Assembly: GCF_017309385.1 (NCBI RefSeq)
Contig: NZ_JAFJMJ010000001.1
Coordinates: 2,232,001-2,296,000, forward strand
DNA from: Amycolatopsis sp. 195334CR
GTDB taxonomy: Bacteria > Actinomycetota > Actinomycetes > Mycobacteriales > Pseudonocardiaceae
Direction of reading: 5' to 3'
Length of the DNA: 64,000 nt
The position numbers and the translations under genes were made by a program. The notes under the pieces were generated by a model that was not told the origin of the DNA, did no database searches, and saw only the letters and a list, made by a program, of their open reading frames with translations. Positions 33,011 through 41,681 of the stretch are shown here, one piece after another (positions within the stretch are counted from its first letter, which is position 1; each line of letters begins with the position of its first letter).

Positions 33011-33574
33011 TCAGAGAGCCAGCGGTGCCGAGCCGAACGCGACGTTGAAGCGGTCGCACCAGATGACCACCGACTGCAGGCCGGTCAGCTTCGCGTCGGC
33101 CGGGATGGCGTAGTTCTGGTTGCCGTCGGTGGCCTTGATCTTGCCGAGCTTGACCACGGCGCCGTCGTCGTACTTGCCCCACTCGCCGCCCGCGGTGGCC
33201 GCGCTGAGCCACACGTGCACGTCGGGGCCGTCGGAGGTGGAGAAGCCCTCCAGGCGCAGGACGCGGTTGCCGTCGCCGAGGTCGACCACGCGGGCCTTGC
33301 CGCTGGTGTCGTGCTCCTGGCTGACGAACTCGCCGGTGGCCAGGTCCTTCGGCTCGGGCGGTTTCGGCGGTTCCGGCTGGGCCGACCGCGCCGGCTGCTC
33401 CGGTGCGGTGGCGACCGGCTGGGGAGGTGCCTGGCTGGTCACGGCGACCGGCAGGGCTTCGTCCACCGTGCTGCGGGTGAACGCCTTCCACGGCTGGAAG
33501 GCCCACAGCCCGGCGGCGGCCACCACCAGCCCGATCCCGAGCGCGGCCAGGAGGAACTTCTTCTTGCGCGACAT
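33011..33574 (-). CDS. DM13-domain membrane-anchored protein
   Basis: 187 aa from the ATG at 33574. A basic start (MSRKKK) and one membrane helix (~5-25) are followed by a Pro/Glu-rich spacer. The DM13 domain (~75-187) includes EFVSQEHDTSGKARVV, GPDVHVWLSA and VVIWCDRFNVAFGSAPL, with the conserved Cys proposed for redox or electron transfer. Likely faces outside. Divergent from arcA. Confidence 0.88.
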   Translation of the reverse strand: MSRKKKFLLAALGIGLVVAAAGLWAFQPWKAFTRSTVDEALPVAVTSQAPPQPVATAPEQPARSAQPEPPKPPEPKDLATGEFVSQEHDTSGKARVVDLGDGNRVLRLEGFSTSDGPDVHVWLSAATAGGEWGKYDDGAVVKLGKIKATDGNQNYAIPADAKLTGLQSVVIWCDRFNVAFGSAPLAL

Positions 33575-33663
33575 GCGTTCACTCTGGGCCACCGGCCGCG
33601 CGGCGAGAAGACTCCCGCCGCTTACCGAACCATTACCGCCGCCACAGTGATTAGTCTCAGCAT

Positions 33664-34896
33664 GTGACCGTCGAGCGAGCGACTGCCGAGACCGTGACCG
33701 CGCCACTGGTGGAGAGCGAGGTCGGGCCGCTGCGCTCGGTCCTGCTGCACCGGCCGGGTGCCGAGCTGAAGCGCCTCACCCCGCGCAACAACGACCAGCT
33801 CCTGTTCGACTCCATCCCGTGGGTGGACCGCGCCCAGGAGGAGCACGACGCCTTCGCCGAGGTGCTGCGCGGGCGCGGGGTCGAGGTGCTGCTGCTGGCC
33901 GAGGTGCTGCGCAGCGCGCTCGACGACCAGCGCGCGCACGCCGCCGGGGTGCACGCCGCGGTGGACGACCGCAGGCTCGGCGCCGAACTGGCCGACGTGC
34001 TCCGCTCGCATCTGTCCTCTGTGGACCCGGCGACGCTGGCCGAGGTGCTGATGGCCGGGATGACCTTCGAGGAACTGCCCGCCGCGGAAGGCGCCTCCCT
34101 GGTCCGGAAAATGAACCACCCGCGTGATTTCGCCGTCGACCCGCTGCCGAACCTGTTGTTCACGCGTGATTCCTCCGCGTGGATCGCCAATCGGGTGGCT
34201 ATTTCCTCACTGACCATGCCCGCGCGGCGCCGGGAAACCGCGGTGCTCGACCTGGTGTACGCCTACCACCCGCGGTTCCGGCAGGCCGCCCGTGCCTACG
34301 GCGCGCATTCCGCGCCGATCGAAGGCGGCGACGTGATGCTGCTGGCGCCGGGCGTGGTGGCGATCGGCGTCGGCGAACGGACTTCGGCGGCCGGTGCCGA
34401 ATCGCTGGCGCGCTCGGTGTTCGCCGACAACCTGGCGCACACCGTGCTGGCGGTGCCGATCGAGCAGTCGCGGGCGACCATGCACCTGGACACCGTGTGC
34501 ACCATGGTCGGCACCGACGCAGTGGTGATGTACCCGCTGGCCAGGGATTCGCTGGTGGCGTACACGCTGTTCACCGGGGACGACGGTGCATTGCGGGTGG
34601 AGGGCCCGGAACCGTTCCTGACCGCGGCCGCCAAGGCGATGGACATCGACCGGCTGCGGGTGATCGACACCGGCCTCGACGCGGTGACCGCGGAACGCGA
34701 GCAGTGGGACGACGGGAACAACACGCTCGCCGTGGCGCCGGGCGTGGTGGTCGGGTACGAGCGCAACGTGGAGACCAACGAACGCCTTGAGGCGGCCGGG
34801 ATCGAGGTGCTGCGCATCGCCGGGTCGGAACTCGGCTCGGGGCGCGGCGGGCCGCGGTGCATGTCCTGCCCGGTGGTGCGCGACTCGCTCCGCTGA
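33664..34896 (+). CDS. arcA: Arginine deiminase
   Basis: 410 aa, GTG start. Hydrolyses arginine to citrulline and ammonia. Active-site residues of the family are all visible: [10 protein letters not shown] (Asp), PIEGGDVML (Glu/Asp pair), [10 protein letters not shown] (His), and GGPRCMSCP with catalytic Cys399. Length agrees with bacterial ADI (~405-420). The ornithine transcarbamylase and carbamate kinase genes of the ADI operon are not adjacent, so it may serve nitrogen or pH control alone. Confidence 0.95.
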   Translation: MTVERATAETVTAPLVESEVGPLRSVLLHRPGAELKRLTPRNNDQLLFDSIPWVDRAQEEHDAFAEVLRGRGVEVLLLAEVLRSALDDQRAHAAGVHAAVDDRRLGAELADVLRSHLSSVDPATLAEVLMAGMTFEELPAAEGASLVRKMNHPRDFAVDPLPNLLFTRDSSAWIANRVAISSLTMPARRRETAVLDLVYAYHPRFRQAARAYGAHSAPIEGGDVMLLAPGVVAIGVGERTSAAGAESLARSVFADNLAHTVLAVPIEQSRATMHLDTVCTMVGTDAVVMYPLARDSLVAYTLFTGDDGALRVEGPEPFLTAAAKAMDIDRLRVIDTGLDAVTAEREQWDDGNNTLAVAPGVVVGYERNVETNERLEAAGIEVLRIAGSELGSGRGGPRCMSCPVVRDSLR

Positions 34897-34931
34897 GTCA
34901 TGCTGAAATGCGCGGCAACGCATGAATGGGA

Positions 34932-34950
34932 TTAGGTTAGGCTAAACAAA
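34932..34950 (+). promoter_or_regulatory. IdeR/DmdR-type iron box upstream of ferritin
   Basis: TTAGGTTAGGCTAAACAAA matches the iron-box consensus at 17 of 19 positions. A second partial half-site GGTAACCTAA follows at 34976-34985. The box ends 96 nt before the ferritin ATG, a distance at which IdeR can activate, as it does for mycobacterial bfrB. Confidence 0.75.
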
Positions 34951-35046
34951 ATTAGTTCGGCCTTCTTTTGGGAATGGTAACCTAATGGGGCGAGAATCAC
35001 CAGCCACAATTGGAGATAATTGCCCGGCTGGGTTACCGTTGAATAC

Positions 35047-35598
35047 ATGGCCCTCACCAAGAAGAATCCGCGTTCGAAGTTCTACGAGCTGCTCCAGCAG
35101 CAGGTGCACAACGAGTTCAACGCCTCCCAGCAGTACATCGCGCTGGCGGTCTGGTTCGAGAACGAGGACCTGCCGCAGCTGGCGAAGCACTTCTTCCGGC
35201 AGGCGAACGAGGAGCGCAACCACGCCCTCGCCCTCGTGCAGTACATGCTGGACACCGACCACCACGTCGAGATCCCGGGCACCGGCGACGTGCGCAACGA
35301 CTTCACCGAGGTGCGCGAGCTCGTCGAGCTGGCCCTCGAGCAGGAGAAGGAGGTCGCGGCCGACATCAAGACGCTGGCCAAGGCCGCCCGCGACGAGGAC
35401 GACTACATCGCCGAGCAGTTCGTCCAGTGGTTCCTCAAGGAGCAGGTGGAGGAGATCTCCGCGATGTCCACCCTGCTCACCATCGTCAAGCGCGCCGACG
35501 GCAACCTGTTCGAGGTGGAGAACTGGCTCTCCCGCGAATCGGTCGGCGACGGCGGCGACGACCCGCTGATGCCGCCGGTGGCCGGCGGCGCCATCTGA
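35047..35598 (+). CDS. Ferritin (BfrB-like)
   Basis: 183 aa, four-helix-bundle iron storage protein. Ferroxidase residues are visible: E in VHNEFNASQQYIALAVWFE, the ExxH pair in ANEERNHAL, and the later VEEISAMSTLL Glu. No haem-ligand Met typical of bacterioferritin is evident. ATG at 35047 selected; the upstream extension from 35020 is not conserved in character. Preceded by an iron box and followed by a very strong bidirectional hairpin. Confidence 0.93.
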   Translation: MALTKKNPRSKFYELLQQQVHNEFNASQQYIALAVWFENEDLPQLAKHFFRQANEERNHALALVQYMLDTDHHVEIPGTGDVRNDFTEVRELVELALEQEKEVAADIKTLAKAARDEDDYIAEQFVQWFLKEQVEEISAMSTLLTIVKRADGNLFEVENWLSRESVGDGGDDPLMPPVAGGAI

Positions 35599-35628
35599 TC
35601 GGCCCTCGAGGGCTGACCGCTCGACCGG

Positions 35629-35659
35629 ACCCGGGTGCTCCCAGTGGGAGCGCCCGGGT
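35629..35659. terminator. Bidirectional hairpin terminator
   Basis: ACCCGGG-T-GCTCCC pairs with GGGAGC-G-CCCGGGT across a 3-nt loop: a 13-bp stem with one mismatch. It sits between convergent genes (ferritin stop 35598, next stop 35660), so it can end both transcripts. Confidence 0.85.
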
Positions 35660-36511
35660 TCACTCGTAGCAGTCCTGGTAGCTGTCGTCGAGGTAGACGT
35701 GCTCGACCACGGCCGTCTCGCCGACCACCAGGCGGTAGCGGTAGCCGTTGCCGATCGGCACCACGTCGCCGTTGGGGCCGGTGGTCGCCTCCGGATAGGT
35801 CTTCTGGAGCTGGTCGCGCGTGGTGCCCGCGCCGACGCCCTCCGGGGTGGTCGCGGGCACCGACGGGTTGATGTACACCACGCCGCGGTTCGGCGAGACC
35901 ACCACCGAACCGCCGCTGGGCACCCCGGTTCCGCTGAAGAAGTAGCTGGTGCAGCCGCCGTCCACGCCGCCGCTGTTCTCCGGCGTGAAGTTGATGCCCG
36001 CCGAGGACGCCTGCTCCATGGTGGTGTTCAACCGCAGCTTGCCGTAGCCGCCCGGGCCGATGACCGGGACCGGCGGCCCTGCTTTCGGCGTGGCGGCGGG
36101 CGCGTCGCTGGCCGTCGCGGTCGGCGGCGGCATGGACGCGTGCCCGGGGTGCGGGTTCGGCGGGGGTTGCGGCGGGGGCGCGGAACCCGGTGGCGGGCTG
36201 GTCGGCGCGGGCACCGGGATCATCGTGGCGCTCGGCCCGATCTGCAGGCTGGGATTCGGGCCCGGCGGCTGGGCCACCGGGGGCGGTGTCTCGTGCCGGA
36301 ACCCACCGCCGGTCAGCGCGAACCCACCGGCGACCAGCGCGACCACGCCGAGCGCCCCACCGGCCACGGACATCCGGCGACGGCGGACGCGGCGCCGTTT
36401 GGCCCCGGCCACGATGAGCTGCCCGGCATCGGGCGCGGGACGCAGTCCGAGGCGTTCGTCGTCGAACAACCGGCGCAGTTCACCGGCCAGTTCGTCGTCG
36501 TCTGCGCTCAT
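35660..36511 (-). CDS. Membrane partner of the SigE-type sigma factor
   Basis: 283 aa. Cytoplasmic N-terminus of ~45 residues (DDELAGELRRLFDDERLGL, then a basic KRRRVRRRR), one membrane helix (~47-68), a long Pro-rich spacer (PPPGSAPPPQPPPNPHPG), and an extracellular domain of ~120 residues with three Cys, ending DSYQDCYE. ATG overlaps the sigma gene stop as ATGA. The topology and coupling fit a membrane anti-sigma or sensor protein, but no anti-sigma domain is recognisable in the N-terminus. Confidence 0.78.
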   Translation of the reverse strand: MSADDDELAGELRRLFDDERLGLRPAPDAGQLIVAGAKRRRVRRRRMSVAGGALGVVALVAGGFALTGGGFRHETPPPVAQPPGPNPSLQIGPSATMIPVPAPTSPPPGSAPPPQPPPNPHPGHASMPPPTATASDAPAATPKAGPPVPVIGPGGYGKLRLNTTMEQASSAGINFTPENSGGVDGGCTSYFFSGTGVPSGGSVVVSPNRGVVYINPSVPATTPEGVGAGTTRDQLQKTYPEATTGPNGDVVPIGNGYRYRLVVGETAVVEHVYLDDSYQDCYE

Positions 36512-37020
36512 ACCGCTTCCCTCCCTCCGGTTTCTTCCACCGCGGGCTTCAGCTTCAGCCGCAGGGAGGCGAGCGCCTTGCTCGCCTGGCTCTTCACCGT
36601 GCCCTGGCTCACGCCGAGTGACGCCGCGATCTCCGCTTCGGACAGTCCTTCGTAGTAACGCAGCACCACCACCGCGCGTTGCCTCGGCGGCAGTGCGCGT
36701 AGCGCCTGCCACAGCGGCTCGTGCTCGAACGGGTCGGCGTGCTCGAAGGGCTGGGCGTCGGGGATGTCGGCGACCAGGTTCTCGCGCTTGGTCCGCCGCC
36801 AGCGGCTGATGTGCGCGTTGGCCATCGAGCGGCGGATGTAGGCCATCGGGTCGCCGGTCTTGCGCTGCACGTGGGTCCAGCGGGAGCCGATCTTCTCCAG
36901 CACCGTCTGGACCAGGTCGGCGGCGTCGTGGGGGTTGCCGGTCAGCGCGTGGCCGTAGCGCATCAGGCCGGGCAGGTTGGCCGAGACGAATTCCCCGAAG
37001 TCAACGAGGTCGCCCGACAC
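36508..37020 (-). CDS. SigE-family ECF RNA polymerase sigma factor
   Basis: 170 aa from the GTG at 37020, preceded by GGAGAGGGG. Region 2 (~10-75: FVSANLPGLMRYGHALTGNPHDAADLVQTVLEKI) and region 4 (~110-160: LPPRQRAVVVLRYYEGLSEAEIAASLGVSQGTVKSQASKAL) are complete. This is the SigE-type group abundant in actinobacteria. The upstream in-frame region is not sigma-like. Coupled to the membrane protein downstream. Confidence 0.9.
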   Translation of the reverse strand: MSGDLVDFGEFVSANLPGLMRYGHALTGNPHDAADLVQTVLEKIGSRWTHVQRKTGDPMAYIRRSMANAHISRWRRTKRENLVADIPDAQPFEHADPFEHEPLWQALRALPPRQRAVVVLRYYEGLSEAEIAASLGVSQGTVKSQASKALASLRLKLKPAVEETGGREAV

Positions 37021-37231
37021 CGCCAATCCCCTCTCCTGGCGCGCCTCGACGACACGGCTCCCGGCCAGCGAAAGGGCTGGCGCAACCGGCGCGCACGCGG
37101 TCACCGTATCGCCTCCAATCCCGGTGAGCGCTCTCGACCGCTTCCCACCACCGTCTGACTCACGCATCCGCGCCCCCGCAGGTTGTCCGTCGGTTCGAAG
37201 GACGCACCGACGGGTGACGCGTTGTGGCGCG

Positions 37232-37579
37232 TTACCGGTTCGCGATGGCCGGCGGGAGGTGGAAGCGGCCGTCCGGGCCGGGCGGGAACTCGTGCACCGC
37301 GACGACGGCTTCGCGCGGGATCGGGCCGTAGACGTGCGGGAAGCGCACGCCGGCCGGGTGCGGCGGGTCGCCCTCCTCCCAGCGCAGCGGCACCCCGAGG
37401 CGGGCGGGGTCGATCTCGAGCAGGACGAGGTCGGTGCGCCCGGCGTAGAGCGCGTCCGCGGGCAGGTGCGCGGTGCCGGGGTCGGAGCAGTGGATGAAGC
37501 CGACGGCGTCGAGCGAGGGCGCGGTGTAGGCGCCCTCGCTCGCTCGCCAGTCCTGCTCGGTGCAGATGTGGAGGAGCAC
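37232..37579 (-). CDS. DUF952 family protein
   Basis: 115 aa, GTG start. Family features: LLHICTEQDW at the start, FIHCSDPGT, LLEIDPARLG and RFPHVYGPIP. DUF952 proteins are small cytoplasmic proteins of unknown biochemical function. The GTG shares a G with the TAG stop of the upstream DUF5926 gene, so the two are translationally coupled. The in-frame sequence further upstream is a shadow of that gene. Confidence 0.88.
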   Translation of the reverse strand: MLLHICTEQDWRASEGAYTAPSLDAVGFIHCSDPGTAHLPADALYAGRTDLVLLEIDPARLGVPLRWEEGDPPHPAGVRFPHVYGPIPREAVVAVHEFPPGPDGRFHLPPAIANR

Positions 37580-38460
37580 TAGCGGATGGTGATCTGGCGG
37601 CCGATCAGGCCGTCGCGGGCGCGGCGCTCGGCGGCGTTGAGGGGCTCCTCGTCGAGCGAGGCGAGCGCCTTGTCCAGCCGCTCGCCGAGCTGCTTCGCGG
37701 GCTCGGCCCATTCGCGGGCGTGGGCCTCGGGGTCGAGGTCCCAGACCGGCACGAGCAGGCCGTGGGCCCGGAACGAACCGGCGTAGCGCGACTCCTCGCC
37801 GAGGCCGATCTCACCGGCGGCGGAGAGGCGGGCCAGCGCCTGGAGCACCTTGCCCTCGGGTTCCGGGCGGACCCAGCGCAGGTGCGCCTTCTCGCCGGCG
37901 TCGACCCAGTAGGCGCCGGTGCCGAGGCGCTCGGAGGGCATGATCGCGCCGTTCGCGCGTTCCAGCGACAGCGCCACCTCGCCCTCGGCCTCGGTGCCCT
38001 CGGGCAGCCACCAGGCGAAGTCGGTGTGCATCCGGACGTCGAGCTCGGCGGCCGGGTCGAGCAGGTCCTGGAGGCGCTCGCCCTCGCCGCCGGGGGTGAT
38101 GGTGTCGGGCACGGAGAGCACGTCGCCGTCCTTGGCCTCGAGCGCCCAGCGGATCGACCGGCCGATGTCGCGGCTGACGTCGGTGGAGCGGGTCTGCACC
38201 TGGAGGCCGACGAAGGCCTGGCCGTCGGAACGCACGAACGCGGCGGCGGCCATCGGCAGCACGGTGCCGAGCACGACCTTGCGCCCGTCGGTGTCCTTGA
38301 GCGGCAGCTCGACCGTCGCGGACGGGACGAACTCACGCAGCGCGATCAGTTCAGGCTCCGCCGCCAGCCCCTCGAACGGCTGCCCGACGAAGACTTCGCG
38401 AACCTTCTTGGGCGCCCCGTCCTTCTTCTTGGGCCCCTTCTTGCGCGCCGCCTTGCCCAC
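37579..38460 (-). CDS. DUF5926 family protein
   Basis: 293 aa; GTG at 38460 with AGGAGG 5 nt upstream. Lysine-rich N-terminus (GKAARKKGPKKKDGAPKK) followed by a mixed alpha/beta region with VGQPFEGLAAEPELIALREFVP, typical of the actinobacteria-specific DUF5926 group. No membrane segment. Cytoplasmic, function unknown. Operon with DUF952. Confidence 0.85.
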   Translation of the reverse strand: MGKAARKKGPKKKDGAPKKVREVFVGQPFEGLAAEPELIALREFVPSATVELPLKDTDGRKVVLGTVLPMAAAAFVRSDGQAFVGLQVQTRSTDVSRDIGRSIRWALEAKDGDVLSVPDTITPGGEGERLQDLLDPAAELDVRMHTDFAWWLPEGTEAEGEVALSLERANGAIMPSERLGTGAYWVDAGEKAHLRWVRPEPEGKVLQALARLSAAGEIGLGEESRYAGSFRAHGLLVPVWDLDPEAHAREWAEPAKQLGERLDKALASLDEEPLNAAERRARDGLIGRQITIR

Positions 38461-38507
38461 AGTTCCTCCTCGCGTTCGGTCGGGCCGACGGTACCGAACG
38501 GTTACGC

Positions 38508-38543
38508 TCGGCGGGTGTTCGACCCGAGCGATGTCGCGTTCCT
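38508..38543 (+). pseudogene. Duplicated 5' end of the P450 gene (relic)
   Basis: These 36 bp repeat the start of the P450 gene (39146-39181) with 33 identical positions: both read TCGGCGGGTGTT then encode VFDPSDVAFL. All differences in the coding part are synonymous third-position changes, so this copy was once under coding selection. The similarity ends abruptly after the Leu codon. Lies between DUF5926 and NUDIX. Confidence 0.65.
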
Positions 38544-38554
38544 CGGTGGTGGGC

Positions 38555-39112
38555 TCAGCGGTGGAACGCGAGGACGTGGAGGAGCGCGACCTGCGAAGCA
38601 GCGCCGAGGATCTCGCCGTTGGTGATGCGGTCCCGGACCGTATCGAGCGGCAACCAGGCGACTCGCTCGGCTTCATTGATGTCCTGGGGCGCGCCGACGT
38701 ACTCGGACTTCCGCGCCACGTACAGCAGGTTCTCGGCATCGGCACTGCCCACCATCGGCTGCAGGCTGCCGAGCGGCTCGATGTCGAGCGGGCGCCAGCC
38801 GGTCTCCTCCTCGACCTCCCGCGCGGCGGTCACCGCGGGGTCCTCGTCCGGGTTGACGTAGCCGCCGGGTAGCTCCCACACCCACCGGTCGATGATGAAC
38901 CGGTGCCGCCACAGCATGAGCACGCGGTCTTGGTCGTCGAGCACCGCCATCACCGCGGCCTTGGGGATGCGGAGCACCCACTGCTCGAAGGTCACCCCGT
39001 CGGGTAGCTCCACCGACGCGATGCTCAACCGCAGGCGCCGGGTGTCGTCGATCAGGCGCTCATCGTGGATCTGCCACAGTGTCCGCTCTTGCCCATCCGC
39101 GTCGGTGGCCAC
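38555..39112 (-). CDS. NUDIX hydrolase
   Basis: 185 aa. The Nudix box GX5EX7REUXEEXGU is complete at residues 84-106 (GYVNPDEDPAVTAAREVEEE then TGW). Surroundings (HRFIIDRWVWELPGG, RPLDIEPLGSLQPMVGSADAENLLYVA) resemble ADP-ribose or sugar-nucleotide pyrophosphatases. ATG start. It sits between the P450 relic and the intact P450 gene, in opposite orientation to both. Confidence 0.92.
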   Translation of the reverse strand: MATDADGQERTLWQIHDERLIDDTRRLRLSIASVELPDGVTFEQWVLRIPKAAVMAVLDDQDRVLMLWRHRFIIDRWVWELPGGYVNPDEDPAVTAAREVEEETGWRPLDIEPLGSLQPMVGSADAENLLYVARKSEYVGAPQDINEAERVAWLPLDTVRDRITNGEILGAASQVALLHVLAFHR

Positions 39113-39152
39113 GTGACGACATGGTACGGCCAGGTGGAGCTACAGTCGGCGG

Positions 39153-40331
39153 GTGTTTGACCCGAGTGATGTCGCGTTTCTTGCTGATCCCTATCCCGCC
39201 TTTGCTGAGCTTCGGGCGCAGGGGCCGGTGCATCACCATGACGGGCTCGGACTGGCGGTGGCGGTCTCGCACAAGGCGGCGTCCTCGGTGCTCAGGCATC
39301 GTTCGCTCGGTCGGATCTGGCGCGACGCCACACCCGCCGAGCAGTTCGTGTCCTTCAACCTCCTGCACCGCAACTCCCTGCTGGAGAACGAGCCTCCCGC
39401 CCACACGCGGCTGCGGCGCCTGGTGTCCTCGGCGTTCGCCCGCGGGCACGTCGAGCGGCTCAGGCCCCGCGTCGAGGAGGTCGCCACGCAGCTGGTCGAC
39501 AACCTCGCCGCGCGCATTCGTGACGAGGGCCAGGCCGACTTCCTCGCCGAGGTCGCACAACCCCTGCCGGTCGAGGTGATCGCCGAGTTGCTCGGGGTGC
39601 CCGACGCCGACCGGCCGCTCCTCGTGCCGTGGTCCAACCACATCGTGAAGATGTACGAGTACGGCCTCCCCGACGACAAACGGGCTCAGGCCGAACGAGC
39701 GGCCGGGGAATTCGTCGACTACCTCCGGAAGTTGTCCGCCGAGCGCGCGGCCGACCCGGGCGACGACCTGATCAGCGACCTGGTGCGCGTCCGCGACGAC
39801 GACAACGGCAAGCTCTCCGACGACGAGCTGGTCGCCACCGCCGTGCTGCTGCTGATGGCCGGTCACGAGGCCACGGTCAACGTGCTCGGCAACGGCCTCC
39901 GCGCCCTGCTCGACCACCGCGACCAGTGGGAACGCCTGCCGTCGAGCGTCGACACCGCGGTCGAGGAGGCCATCCGGTACGACTCGCCGCTGCAACTGTT
40001 CGAGCGGACCGCCACCGAGGACGTGGAGATCGCCGGGTTCCGCCTCGAAGCGGGCCAGAAGGTCGGCGCGCTGCTCGGCGCCGCGGCCCGTGATCCGGAG
40101 GTGTTCGCCGAGCCGGACGCCTTCGACCTCGACCGCTCGCCGAACCCGCACCTCGGCTTCGGCGCGGGCATCCACTTCTGCCTCGGCGCGCCGCTGGCCA
40201 GGGTGGAGATCGCCGCCGCGTTCCGCGCGCTGACCGCGCTGCCGGAACTCGAACTCGCCGGGGAACCGCCGCGTCGGCCGGAGTTCGTGATGCGCGGCTA
40301 CCGGGAACTACCGGTCACCGGGGTGCGGTAG
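39153..40331 (+). CDS. Cytochrome P450
   Basis: 392 aa, soluble class I-type bacterial P450, GTG start. I-helix AGHEAT (236-241), ExxR in EEAIRY (272-275), and haem loop FGAGIHFCLGAP with axial Cys343. The length is typical. No ferredoxin or ferredoxin reductase is adjacent, so electrons must come from elsewhere. Substrate unknown. Overlaps the convergent DUF4328 gene by 17 bp. Confidence 0.95.
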   Translation: MFDPSDVAFLADPYPAFAELRAQGPVHHHDGLGLAVAVSHKAASSVLRHRSLGRIWRDATPAEQFVSFNLLHRNSLLENEPPAHTRLRRLVSSAFARGHVERLRPRVEEVATQLVDNLAARIRDEGQADFLAEVAQPLPVEVIAELLGVPDADRPLLVPWSNHIVKMYEYGLPDDKRAQAERAAGEFVDYLRKLSAERAADPGDDLISDLVRVRDDDNGKLSDDELVATAVLLLMAGHEATVNVLGNGLRALLDHRDQWERLPSSVDTAVEEAIRYDSPLQLFERTATEDVEIAGFRLEAGQKVGALLGAAARDPEVFAEPDAFDLDRSPNPHLGFGAGIHFCLGAPLARVEIAAAFRALTALPELELAGEPPRRPEFVMRGYRELPVTGVR

Positions 40332-41262
40332 CCGGCCGGGCGGGCCGCAGTTCCGGCGAAGGCGCGCCGCTCACGCTGAGCACGCGCAGGTGCCGCAGCC
40401 TGTCCTCGCCGACCGGCGCCAGCAGGCCGGTCATCCGGCGGACCAGCAACGCGGTCAGCACGGCCAGCGCGGCCGCGGAACCGTCGGTCATCACGGCCAG
40501 CAGCACCCCGTCGGCCTGCGCCTGGACACCGTCGCGCAGGCGCCAGATCACCGAGACCACCAGCAGGACCCCGTTCAACGCCCAGGTCCCCCACCACGCG
40601 AGCACCAGCCGCGACGGGCGCGGGCGCTCGGTGCCGGGCCGCCGCAGCACTGCGTGCTCGGTCTCGGCGACGATCGAACCGGCCATCACCAGGTTCGGCC
40701 CCGGCACGAAGAACCCGACCACCACCTGCCACGGCGGCCGGGGCGGGCGCTCCCCCAGCTCGTCGGCGGCGACCACCCGCGCCACCAGCAGCCACCACAG
40801 GCTGATCCCGGCGGCGAACAGGGCGAGCACGAAGGTCAGCAGCGCGGCGGTGAGCACCAGCGCGTCGGAGGTGCCGACCAGGTCGGCGTCGAGCGCGGAG
40901 TCGCGGCTGATCAGCAGCAGCACGTACCGCCAGCCCTCGGCGAGCGCGGCCACCGCGGCGAACCCGGCGAGCACCCACAGCAGGACGGTGGCGTTGCGGG
41001 CGAGCGCGCGCAGCCGCTGGGCCGGGCGCGGCGCGTTCGACGGGGTGCCGGGCACCGCCGTCGGCAGCCGCCAGACCACGTTCGGGAAACCCCAGCGCGG
41101 CGGCACCCGGTAGGCGGGCGGGCCGTAGTAGCGGTGGTCGACCGCGCGGCGGCGCGGTGACGGGCCGTACGGCGGGGTCGCCACCCAGCGCACCCGCTGC
41201 CGCACCGGTGGCCGGTGCGGGTGCGGGTACTGGGGCGGGTGGTGCTGGGGGTGCACGCTCAC
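40315..41262 (-). CDS. DUF4328 family membrane protein
   Basis: 315 aa, GTG at 41262 overlapping the rhodanese stop (GTGA). Cytoplasmic N-terminus rich in His/Pro/Arg (HPQHHPPQYPHPHRPPVR), then four membrane helices between ~90 and 285. The DUF4328 loop appears as VVVGFFVPGPNLVMAGSIVAE. Larger than the paralog at 11617-12279. Probably co-transcribed with the rhodanese gene. Confidence 0.8.
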   Translation of the reverse strand: MSVHPQHHPPQYPHPHRPPVRQRVRWVATPPYGPSPRRRAVDHRYYGPPAYRVPPRWGFPNVVWRLPTAVPGTPSNAPRPAQRLRALARNATVLLWVLAGFAAVAALAEGWRYVLLLISRDSALDADLVGTSDALVLTAALLTFVLALFAAGISLWWLLVARVVAADELGERPPRPPWQVVVGFFVPGPNLVMAGSIVAETEHAVLRRPGTERPRPSRLVLAWWGTWALNGVLLVVSVIWRLRDGVQAQADGVLLAVMTDGSAAALAVLTALLVRRMTGLLAPVGEDRLRHLRVLSVSGAPSPELRPARPATAPR

Positions 41263-41594
41263 ACCACCTGCGGCTCGGCACCCTGGTCGGTGACCATCGG
41301 CCTGCCGTGCGCGTGCCAGGACTGCATGCCGCCCGCCACGTTGACCGCCTCGCGGCCCTGGCCGTTGAGCCAGGCCGCGACGTTGGCCGAGCGCACGCCG
41401 CTGCGGCAGATCACGAAGAGCTGGTCGGCCGCGGGCAGTTCGGCCACGCGGCCGGGCAGCTCGCTCATCGGGATGTGCACGGCGCCGGGGGCGTGCCCTG
41501 CGGCCCATTCGTAGTTCTCGCGGACGTCGAGCAGCGCGAACTCGGCGGGCAGCTCGGGCACGTCCACAGTGGGCACTTCAGCAGGGTTCACCAC
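41259..41594 (-). CDS. Rhodanese-like sulfurtransferase
   Basis: 111 aa, a single rhodanese domain. N-terminal FALLDVRENYEWAAGHAPGAVHIPM and active-site loop VICRSGVRSA with catalytic Cys. GTG at 41594 or the next codon (41591) could start it. Transfers sulfane sulfur to an acceptor. Divergent from the ATC-hydrolase-like gene, with a perfect palindrome in the promoter gap. Confidence 0.9.
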   Translation of the reverse strand: MVNPAEVPTVDVPELPAEFALLDVRENYEWAAGHAPGAVHIPMSELPGRVAELPAADQLFVICRSGVRSANVAAWLNGQGREAVNVAGGMQSWHAHGRPMVTDQGAEPQVV

Positions 41595-41652
41595 GCCACC
41601 ATGCTCGCACGAAGCCACGTTCAGCGCGTGTGAACAGGGCAGCACTGGTCTT

Positions 41653-41672
41653 GATAGACAAACTTGTCTATC
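41653..41672. promoter_or_regulatory. Perfect 9-bp inverted repeat, probable PadR operator
   Basis: GATAGACAA-AC-TTGTCTATC. It lies 9 nt upstream of the ATG at 41682 and 58 nt from the divergent rhodanese start. AT-rich against its surroundings. The downstream gene pair ends with a PadR regulator, the natural ligand, giving autoregulation. Confidence 0.65.
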
Positions 41673-41681
41673 GTTACCGGC

